DNA of 38,204 bases from Verrucomicrobiota bacterium (GTDB lineage: Bacteria > Verrucomicrobiota > Verrucomicrobiia > Chthoniobacterales > Xiphinematobacteraceae): positions 1-38,204 of the forward strand of contig JAHFTB010000024.1 of NCBI GenBank assembly GCA_023269545.1, in the 5' to 3' direction. The notes under the pieces were generated by a model. That model had not been told where the DNA came from. It searched no databases and saw only the letters and a program-made list of their open reading frames with translations. Both the position numbers and the translations under genes were made by a program. The stretch's first letter is position 1. Each line of letters opens with the position of its first letter. Shown here one piece after another: positions 32,225 to 38,204 of this stretch.

Positions 32225-32239
32225 TGAGACTCAATCTCA
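32225..32239. promoter_or_regulatory. Fur-box-like operator 2 (exbB side)
   Basis: TGAGACTCAATCTCA is the reverse complement of operator 1, centred 33 bp away (about three helical turns), which places both on the same DNA face. It ends 23 nt before the exbB start codon. Confidence 0.7.
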
Positions 32240-32262
32240 CTGTGATTTTTTCTGATTTTTAT

Positions 32263-32883
32263 ATGGTGATTCAGCTTTTTTCCAAAGGAGGTCCTCTCAT
32301 GTGGCCCATTCTTGTGGCGTCAGTCATTGCATTCACAATTGCTATGGAACGTCTATTCTTCCTTATAGGAGAGAGGGCGCGGCTTCAGCCCCGTGTGATC
32401 ACAAAAATGCTCAGTGCATTGGACAATCAAAATTTCGAAGAAGCACTCCGCATGGGAAAAGGATCAAAAGATTTCGTTGCACGCTTACTCACAACCAGCT
32501 TACAGCACCGAGACTCCTCTATTTCCACTGCTCTCCTCCAAGCGGCGAATCGTGAACTTGCCCGATTTCACAGAGGTCTGGATATTCTTGACACCATCAT
32601 TACTCTTGCTCCTTTGCTAGGTTTGTTAGGAACAGTTACGGGAATGATCCATTCATTTGGACTATTAGGGACCGAGGAATTGGGAACACCGGCTGCGATT
32701 ACCGGCGGGATTGCCGAGGCGCTCATTGCCACAGCATTTGGACTGGGCGTAGCCATCATAGCCCTTATTCCTTATAATTACTTTAATTCGTGCTTGGAAA
32801 AAGCCCGTCTTCGAATTCAGGACGCCGCATTACATGTGGAAATCTGCTGTAGCAATCGCGAACCGACGGCAGCGAAACAATAA
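32263..32883 (+). CDS. exbB: Biopolymer transport protein ExbB (MotA/TolQ/ExbB proton channel)
   Basis: A 206-residue inner-membrane protein forming, with ExbD, the proton-driven motor that energises TonB. Three membrane segments are visible: near the N-terminus (MWPILVASVIAFTIAMERLFF), around 105-130 (LAPLLGLLGTVTGMIHSF) and around 150-175 (ALIATAFGLGVAIIALIPYNYF). The LLGTVTGMIxSF and EALxATAFGLxVAIxAL motifs are diagnostic. The frame is open upstream to 32191, but that part crosses the operators, so the ATG at 32263 is chosen; it matches ExbB N-termini (MVIQLFSKGGPLMWPIL). An ATG 12 codons further (32299) follows an ideal Shine-Dalgarno AAAGGAGG and could give a second, shorter product. 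Confidence 0.92.
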   Translation: MVIQLFSKGGPLMWPILVASVIAFTIAMERLFFLIGERARLQPRVITKMLSALDNQNFEEALRMGKGSKDFVARLLTTSLQHRDSSISTALLQAANRELARFHRGLDILDTIITLAPLLGLLGTVTGMIHSFGLLGTEELGTPAAITGGIAEALIATAFGLGVAIIALIPYNYFNSCLEKARLRIQDAALHVEICCSNREPTAAKQ

Positions 32884-32884
32884 G

Positions 32885-33292
32885 ATGCATATCCCTTCTC
32901 CACGACCATTGCGCAAGGGGCGCATCGAAATCATTCCATTGATCGATATTATTTTTTTCCTTTTGGCTACGTTTGTAATGGTTTCAACGTCTTTGATCAA
33001 AAATCAGGGTATCCCTGTGGACCTACCTCTGGCTTCAACAGGTCAAGCACAGGAACGCAATCGCTGTATCACCATATCTCTCACCGCTGACGGGCGGTTT
33101 TTTTTCAATAAAGAACTCGTCGATTGGGATCGACTCATAGAGCAGCTGCATCAAGTAAAAGCAGAGAATCCCGATCCCCGGCTATTCATTAACGGAGATG
33201 CTCAAGCTTACTTTGGCCAGGCCGTGGCAATTCTTGATCAGGTACGCAAGCTGGGCATTACGAAGGTTTCTATTGAAACAGTTGCGAAATGA
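32885..33292 (+). CDS. exbD: Biopolymer transport protein ExbD
   Basis: A 135-residue protein with one N-terminal membrane helix (about 17-36). The stretch IEIIPLIDIIFFLLATFVMVS carries the conserved proton-relay aspartate of ExbD/TolR. The periplasmic domain contains LPLASTGQ and RLFINGDAQAYFGQAVAILDQVRKLGITKVSI, the usual ExbD C-terminal pattern. It starts one base after the exbB stop and its own stop overlaps tonB by four bases, so all three are translated as one unit. An upstream ATG at 32834 would lie inside exbB and is rejected. Confidence 0.93.
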   Translation: MHIPSPRPLRKGRIEIIPLIDIIFFLLATFVMVSTSLIKNQGIPVDLPLASTGQAQERNRCITISLTADGRFFFNKELVDWDRLIEQLHQVKAENPDPRLFINGDAQAYFGQAVAILDQVRKLGITKVSIETVAK

Positions 33293-33990
33293 GTTCGAAT
33301 ACTCGGGAAGCGTGTTCTTCAGCTCCATGGAGAATGCTGCTTGCTCTGACGATTGCAATCGGGGTACATGCCACGCTCTTCCTGATCCGGAACCCTACAA
33401 TGAATCGAATGCAAACGTCTTTGAGCCTTATAGGAGAATCCTCCATGGAACTCAGTTTAGTTCCTTCTTACAATCAGGGATCGGAAATGCCTCCCGTCGA
33501 GGGCGATCAGAAGGGCATTTTAACAACAGAGAGCCTCCCTTTGGAGCAGGCTGTGGCTTCGTCTCATATTTCCACATCATTCCCAGTTTTGGCATCGGCT
33601 TGCGCAACGAAAACTTCCTCTCATACTTCTCAGTCTTCAGTGCCCAGTTCTCGATTCTCCACTGTGAATTCTCGAGATACACACCCGCAGCGAGCATGCG
33701 GAAAAAATATCACAAAGGCCGGCTACTTATATGCTCCTCAACCTCTCTATCCTCCTTTTTCGCGTCGATCCGGCCATATGGGACTGGTTCTTCTCAGCGT
33801 CATGGTAAACCAGAAAGGCAAAGTTTCTGCGATATCCGTGATGAAATCTTCTGGTTATACGGAATTAGATCAGCAAGCGCTGAGGACTATACGTGACCGC
33901 TGGAAGTTCAAACCGGCGATGAAATACGGAATCCCATTGGCAACAGAGGTGGTTGTCCCAATTCGTTTTTCATTGAGCAACTGCCTTTAA
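33289..33990 (+). CDS. tonB: TonB-like energy transducer
   Basis: A 233-residue protein with one N-terminal transmembrane helix (about 16-33, MLLALTIAIGVHATLFLI) and a C-terminal TonB domain. The domain has YPPFSRRSGHMGLVLLSVMVNQKGKVSAISVMKSSGYTELDQQALRTIRDRWKFKPA followed by a closing strand VVVPIRFSL, in the order expected for TonB. The intervening ~120 residues lack the usual Glu-Pro/Lys-Pro rod; they are rich in Ser and Thr, with two cysteines (about 104, 136). It would contact TonB boxes of receptors such as the divergent one. It is the last gene of the exbB-exbD-tonB series and overlaps exbD by four bases. Confidence 0.88.
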   Translation: MSSNTREACSSAPWRMLLALTIAIGVHATLFLIRNPTMNRMQTSLSLIGESSMELSLVPSYNQGSEMPPVEGDQKGILTTESLPLEQAVASSHISTSFPVLASACATKTSSHTSQSSVPSSRFSTVNSRDTHPQRACGKNITKAGYLYAPQPLYPPFSRRSGHMGLVLLSVMVNQKGKVSAISVMKSSGYTELDQQALRTIRDRWKFKPAMKYGIPLATEVVVPIRFSLSNCL

Positions 33991-34080
33991 TAAAAAAACT
34001 CCCTTGCAAATAGAGAAAACATCGCGCTCGATATGGGATCTGTTTGTAATTTACCTTTCAGGACACCCCTCTGAATTTAG

Positions 34081-37000
34081 ATGAAGTTCTCGTCTTTCTT
34101 GCACACATTCCTCCGAGTCCTCACAGGGGGGGTACTTTTGCTTTTGTTCGTCGGAGTTCCTTCGGCTCTGATTGTGCTGAAAAATTCGGATTTCAAGAAA
34201 ATGATCAAGCAACGAATCGAGAAGAGCTTGAGCGGAAAAAATTTTCAGATCCATATCGGAAACCTCTCATTCCGTATTTTTCATGGACTGACAGCCGAGA
34301 ACGTCGTTCTCAAATCCACACAAAAAGAGAAATCTAAAATCGGTCACATCGAACGCGTCACCGCTTCGCTCAATATATTCGGTTTCCTTCCCGGACACTT
34401 TCCTGTCAAACAAGTCAATCTCTACAATGCTTCGGTAGATATTCCTCTCTCGGATAATTCGAAGTATTATCTTCCCATCCGCCATGCCAATGCGGAAATC
34501 TTCATCAAGCCGCGATTTCTGAAGATTTCGAATTCAAGCTTTATTTTCGAGAATATTCGATTCTCCATGAATGGTACGCTTTTGAACCTACATGTGTTCC
34601 AACCGACACCGGACCATGCTAAGCAAAGAGAAATTTATTTACAAAGACTGAAACATCTCATTGAAGAATTAGGAAAGGTTCAGTACCCGAATGGCCCACC
34701 TCAGGCAGACATTGTTTTTCAAGGAGATTTTGCTACTCCGCAGAAGATTCAGATCATCGATCTTACCCTTCGTGCCAAAGACATTCGGTATCATAGTATT
34801 TCCCTTAAGCATGTGGGATTATACGCCAGTTACGCTCAGGGAACTTTGCAAGTACAACAACTTCGCGTGCAGGATTCCCAAGGCGACCTGACAACTTGGG
34901 GATTGGTCAACTTAAATGCATCGAAAGGGTATGTAACTCTTAATAGCTCCCTCAATCTCACTCCACTTCTTACTGAATTCGCCCCCCATTTCAAAGGGCT
35001 CCGCAAGCTAAAGCCCCTGCATATGGAGCAGCCTCCTCAAGTCCATCTCGATACGCATATTTCCTGGGGTAAAAAAAACCTCCAATGTAATGGGAGTGCT
35101 TCTGTAATATTAAAATCTTTTTCTTACAAAAATACCTCTTTCCCTCTCTTGGACTTAAGACTTGTTGCTAAGAACAACGTTCTGGAAATACAGCAACTTG
35201 ATCTCATATCCAACAAAGGGAAACTTACAGCTACTGGCGGGGTCAATTTTACCACTTCGAAAGCCCGTTGCCATCTTAGCAGTTCTCTCGATCCCCTCCC
35301 CATTCTTACAGAATTCCTTCCCCCGTGCACCATCCGACGCATAGAAAAACTGCGCATTGAGTCCCCTCCTCAGGTGGATATTTCCACAGATATTTCGTGG
35401 GAAAATAAAAAGCTTCAATATAAAGGGAGCGGTTCCCTCGCCCTCCGTTCCTTTTCTTATAATAAACAATTTTTTCCCAAACTCAATCTGAGATTTACAG
35501 CTGAAAATGGAACTGCGCAGCTTGAACAACTTCTCCTTCAGGATGCCCGCGGTGAGCTGAATGCCACAGGAATGGCCAATTTCGATACATCGAAAGGCAA
35601 TCTGGATCTGCATAGCTCCATAAACTTTATCCCAATTCTTCATGGGCTAATTCCAAAATCCAAAATGAAGGTTCTCTGGGACGTGCAAATGACATTCCCT
35701 CCACAAGTGGATTTGAATACAGAGTTCTCTTGGAGCGATAAAAAGTTTAAATATAAAGGGATCGGTTCTGCTGATTTCCACTCCCTCTTTTACAAAAAAA
35801 AGTTTTTCCCTCAGCTGGATTTCAAATTCACTGCTGAAAATAACCGGACAAACATTAAGGATCTTCACCTTCAAACTCAATCCGGCGCACTAAAAGCAGA
35901 TATCTTAATAGCGCCGGACAAGTTCCGCCTTCAGGCGGATAGCACAGCAAACCCCAAAGAATTTATCGATTTTTTTGATCCTCCTACCCGAGCATTTTTT
36001 AATGCAATGGAAATTGTGGATTCCCCACATATCAGTCTTCGCCTGGAAGGTCCCAAGCCGGATCTTGCTGTACTTTCCGGTAAAGGCGAACTCATCCTTG
36101 GGCGCACAGCTGTACGCAAGGCTTGGATTGACTTCGCTCGGAGCAAATTTTACGTCAAGCCACAGCGCCTTATTTTTTCTGATTTTTTGCTGGGACGGGG
36201 CGGTGGACGCGGCTCCGGTACCGTAACTTATGATTTTAAACTGCAGCACGTTCATCTGCAGAATATTGATTCCACCATGGTTCCCGAAGAAGTTTTGCGT
36301 TGGATCAGTCCTCCTATTGCAAAAGTCATCTCTGTATATAAGTTTCATGCCCCTCCCCATGTCCAAGTCAACGGAATAGTGCATCTCAATAATGCAAATC
36401 TCAATAATGTTTGGGTGCATATCGACTCCAAAGCAGGTCTGAATTATACATTGCTCAAACGAACGCTGAATTTTGGAGCCACTACCGCAGACGTCCACGT
36501 AGAAGGTCCTTGGGTGAAGGTAGGGATCCCTTCCGCCCGAATTTTTCAAGGAACAATGGCACTTGCGGCCAACGTTTCCATCGACCCAAAGAATCCTAAT
36601 TTCAGAGTGGATTTAAGTTTTTCTCATATTGATTTCGCAAAACTTACCAAGCTTTATTTTGACTACGATTCTTCCAAAGGATTTTTGAGTGGAACGTTCG
36701 GATTTAAAGCTCAGCTAGGCAAAGAATCAGACCTGGCGGGCAGCGGCAGTTTTCATATTGAAAATGGCACCGTCCTTTCGGTTCCATTCCTCGGCCCCAT
36801 CTCTCTTATTTTAAATCAAATCTTACCGGGAGCAGGCAATGCGCCCGCTAAGAATGCCACCGTAGATTTCCAAGTGGCAAATCGCATTATCACTACTGAC
36901 AACTTACGATTTGAAGGACATGGATTTACGCTGCTTGGCACAGGAGGTATTAAGTTTCTTACCGGTGAGATGAATATGCTAATAAAGATCAATGCTCGGG

Positions 37001-37167
37001 GATTACCGGGCCTAATATTTTTCCCAATCAGCAGATTATTTGAATACGAATCCGAAGGAACTATCATGAAACCCGAGTGGCATCTCAGATCCCCTTTTAG
37101 TATTAAAGCACCCTGGGGCTTAGTAGAACCAAGATACCGAAAATATAGCGAAAGTCTTATAAAATAA
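34081..37167 (+). CDS. Large AsmA-like protein with six ~111-residue repeats
   Basis: A 1028-residue protein with one N-terminal membrane helix (about 9-35) and a long periplasmic beta-rich body. The early part (IEKSLSGKNFQIHIGNLSFRIFHGLTAENVVL) matches AsmA/TamB-type N-termini, and the end (GSGSFHIENGTVLSVPFLGPISLILNQILPG, then FEGHGFTLLGTGGIKF) matches the AsmA-like C-terminal region. In between, a module starting PPQ/PPH recurs at codons at 34696, 35032, 35365, 35698, 36022 and 36352 (spacing 112, 111, 111, 108, 110 residues). The family forms groove-like bridges thought to carry lipids between inner and outer membranes. It stands 90 bp after tonB. The final codons overlap a TATAGCGAAAGTC repeat. 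Confidence 0.83.
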   Translation: MKFSSFLHTFLRVLTGGVLLLLFVGVPSALIVLKNSDFKKMIKQRIEKSLSGKNFQIHIGNLSFRIFHGLTAENVVLKSTQKEKSKIGHIERVTASLNIFGFLPGHFPVKQVNLYNASVDIPLSDNSKYYLPIRHANAEIFIKPRFLKISNSSFIFENIRFSMNGTLLNLHVFQPTPDHAKQREIYLQRLKHLIEELGKVQYPNGPPQADIVFQGDFATPQKIQIIDLTLRAKDIRYHSISLKHVGLYASYAQGTLQVQQLRVQDSQGDLTTWGLVNLNASKGYVTLNSSLNLTPLLTEFAPHFKGLRKLKPLHMEQPPQVHLDTHISWGKKNLQCNGSASVILKSFSYKNTSFPLLDLRLVAKNNVLEIQQLDLISNKGKLTATGGVNFTTSKARCHLSSSLDPLPILTEFLPPCTIRRIEKLRIESPPQVDISTDISWENKKLQYKGSGSLALRSFSYNKQFFPKLNLRFTAENGTAQLEQLLLQDARGELNATGMANFDTSKGNLDLHSSINFIPILHGLIPKSKMKVLWDVQMTFPPQVDLNTEFSWSDKKFKYKGIGSADFHSLFYKKKFFPQLDFKFTAENNRTNIKDLHLQTQSGALKADILIAPDKFRLQADSTANPKEFIDFFDPPTRAFFNAMEIVDSPHISLRLEGPKPDLAVLSGKGELILGRTAVRKAWIDFARSKFYVKPQRLIFSDFLLGRGGGRGSGTVTYDFKLQHVHLQNIDSTMVPEEVLRWISPPIAKVISVYKFHAPPHVQVNGIVHLNNANLNNVWVHIDSKAGLNYTLLKRTLNFGATTADVHVEGPWVKVGIPSARIFQGTMALAANVSIDPKNPNFRVDLSFSHIDFAKLTKLYFDYDSSKGFLSGTFGFKAQLGKESDLAGSGSFHIENGTVLSVPFLGPISLILNQILPGAGNAPAKNATVDFQVANRIITTDNLRFEGHGFTLLGTGGIKFLTGEMNMLIKINARGLPGLIFFPISRLFEYESEGTIMKPEWHLRSPFSIKAPWGLVEPRYRKYSESLIK

Positions 37168-37330
37168 ACATGACGTTTTCTTTTCCATTACTTTCTTCAG
37201 TGTGACCAACGCTTTGAGAACGCTTCCCCTTTCAAGATGAGAACGCTTCCTTTCCACACTGCAAAAATAACGGCAAATCTCGAACTCATTCCATATTGGA
37301 TTCGCTATAAGAGCCTGTCCAAAAAGACTA
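37144..37330. repeat. Inverted TATAGCG repeats and hairpin-forming DNA downstream of the AsmA-like gene
   Basis: TATAGCGAAAGTCTTATA (37144-37161) is mirrored by TTCGCTATAA at 37301-37310, followed by AGAGCCTGTCC and AAAAAGACTA as in the priA gap. Between them lie CAGTGTG (about 37199) and CACACTG (about 37257), which can pair, and two direct copies of GAGAACGCTTCC. This resembles a small relic element or a complex termination region. Confidence 0.5.
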
Positions 37331-37765
37331 AGGAATATTTTTCCCCGGGACTTTAAGAAGCAGGACAGGAATACCGACCAGGTGACGAACATAGTCAGCC
37401 GTACTTCCGTAAACCAAGTCTCCAATCAAACGATGCCCGTGAGTCGACATGGCGATCAGATCCACCTTGCGCGATTCGGCAACTCGAATAATTTCGCTTG
37501 AAGGTTCTCCCAAAGCTAACTCAGAGTCACATTCAAGACCCTTTTCCCGAAGACCTTGTGACAAGTTCTCCAAATATTGCCTGTCCTTCTTCATTTCTTC
37601 GCTCTCAGCAAGATTAAGTTGATTATAATTTCTTGCCGCCCAACCATTAGAAACATGAAGAAGAATCAGACGAGCCCCCGTAAGACGAGCAAGCTCACAC
37701 ACATGATTCACGATAGTCAGATCCGCAAAACTATTTTCCACCGGAATGAGAATATTGCGATACAT
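37328..37765 (-). CDS. Universal stress protein, UspA family
   Basis: A 145-residue single-domain UspA protein. The N-terminal strand YRNILIPVENS and the C-terminal ATP-binding signature STHGHRLIGDLVYGSTADYVRH (G-x2-G-x(8-9)-G-S/T type), followed by PVLLLKVPG, are typical. The conserved helix region VDLIAMSTHG precedes the loop. Such proteins bind ATP or AMP and support survival under stress; the target is unknown. In the first strand the common D of the family is E (PVENS). It converges on the AsmA-like gene across a 160-bp repeat-rich gap. Confidence 0.9.
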   Translation of the reverse strand: MYRNILIPVENSFADLTIVNHVCELARLTGARLILLHVSNGWAARNYNQLNLAESEEMKKDRQYLENLSQGLREKGLECDSELALGEPSSEIIRVAESRKVDLIAMSTHGHRLIGDLVYGSTADYVRHLVGIPVLLLKVPGKNIP

Positions 37766-38084
37766 ATCAGCTTAAATACATATAAAATGAGAGCGTAGCG
37801 TGGGAGAGGCAAGAATTTTATCTCAAAATAATATTCTCTTTCTTCAGAGCTTCTTATGAAATGGCCAGAAGTTTTTCTGCTTAGGGAGGCGGAAAAATCG
37901 GCTGATTTTTCGAAGCTTCATAAATTTTTTGACAGTCTCATTCCGATCGTTCCACTATTCTTCAACGATCTTGTTTATTTTTCAGACGAATTAGTTTATT
38001 AGTTTATTCCCTCGAGGGTTTAGTTTATCACTGGTTTTAACAAACCGGTCACCTTCAGGACTCTTCTTCCATACCATTTTATTT
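37766..38084. promoter_or_regulatory. 319-bp intergenic region with hairpins before the RhaD-type gene
   Basis: No gene is seen. A perfect hairpin GAAAAATC-GGCT-GATTTTTC lies at 37892-37911. TTAGTTTAT-like 9-mers recur near 37991, 37999 and 38020, and a hairpin ACTGGTTT-TAAC-AAACCGGT lies at 38030-38049, about 35 bp before the next start codon. The repeats and palindrome could be operator sites of a sugar-responsive regulator; no regulator gene is in the window. The left part also holds the UspA promoter. Confidence 0.4.
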
Positions 38085-38204
38085 ATGCCATCCTCAGATC
38101 TCCGACACGTTGATTATTTGTGGGACGACACAGCCGCAGCAAAGCTCGGCCCCGTGGAACGTCTTGTCTATCGTTCCAATCTGCTCGGCAGTGATCAACG
38201 GATC
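38085..38204 (+). CDS. RhaD-type rhamnulose-1-phosphate aldolase/short-chain dehydrogenase, 5' end only
   Basis: The first 40 codons are present and run off the window. The sequence HVDYLWDDTAAAKLGPVERLVYRSNLLGSDQRI matches the highly conserved N-terminus of bifunctional class II aldolase/SDR fusion proteins that split rhamnulose 1-phosphate and oxidise lactaldehyde, where the next residues are normally TNTGGGNTS. The full protein would be roughly 650-700 residues. A short run MPSSDLR precedes the conserved part, so the ATG at 38085 is well placed. Identification rests on this short segment only. Confidence 0.72.
   Translation, partial: MPSSDLRHVDYLWDDTAAAKLGPVERLVYRSNLLGSDQRI

Noticed and set aside
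33198-33896. Long plus-strand frame overlapping exbD and tonB
   Set aside because: The overlapping exbD and tonB frames have clear family motifs and four-base coupling; this frame has none.
35905-36549. Open frame of 214 codons on the minus strand opposite the AsmA-like gene
   Set aside because: Antisense shadow; its composition follows the sense-strand codons and no family features are visible.

Overview
The window reads as chromosomal DNA of a Gram-negative bacterium, most probably a member of the Verrucomicrobiota. That placement is an inference from gene content: a GH/GT2 fusion protein, an SSS symporter followed by a two-helix small protein, an AmgK/MurU-like kinase and nucleotidyltransferase pair, and the start of a RhaD-type aldolase/dehydrogenase fusion. 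An outer membrane is indicated by a TonB-dependent receptor with ExbB/ExbD/TonB and by an AsmA-like protein. Coding density is high, G+C is moderate, and no rRNA, tRNA or CRISPR array was found.

Layout. 1-1280: decayed insertion sequences, an IS3-type orfA remnant lying against a multiply frameshifted ISL3 transposase. 1522-5141 (minus): a small lipoprotein, then tsaE-tsaB-mrdA (tRNA t6A synthesis plus penicillin-binding protein 2). 5293-7379 (plus): pgi and a coupled lipoprotein. 7396-10496: a CYTH protein diverging from a large GH/GT2 membrane fusion. 10635-12916: queA, tadA, rpe. 13145-15084: SSS sodium/solute symporter and small membrane partner. 15106-16689: a MocR-type regulator whose PLP site has lost key residues. 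16690-17617: about 0.9 kb without a convincing gene. 17618-22637 (minus): a GNAT, sugar-1-phosphate nucleotidyltransferase, APH-fold kinase, GlgE series, with an unknown membrane protein downstream. 22872-25136: mutL diverging from an A-type Fe-S carrier. 25216-29931: a proline-rich membrane protein, a lytic transglycosylase and priA. 29980-33990: a FecA-like receptor diverging from exbB-exbD-tonB. 34081-37167: a giant AsmA-like protein. 37328-37765: a UspA protein. 38085 onward: the start of a RhaD-type aldolase/dehydrogenase.

The most interesting signal is a non-coding 86-nt sequence present twice, 17 kb apart, in the same orientation relative to the gene that follows: before pgi (5172-5257) and before the GNAT gene (22641-22726, minus). 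The copies match at 76 of 86 positions without gaps and share small predicted stems, one with a G-U to A-U change. It could be a cis-acting RNA leader family or a miniature mobile element; no known riboswitch class was recognised.

Other notable points: two face-to-face 15-bp Fur-box-like palindromes enclosing the divergent promoters of the iron-receptor and TonB operons; six regularly spaced ~111-residue repeats in the AsmA-like protein; a MutL lacking its endonuclease motif; a MocR protein lacking the PLP lysine and tyrosine; and several families of short dispersed palindromes in intergenic DNA.
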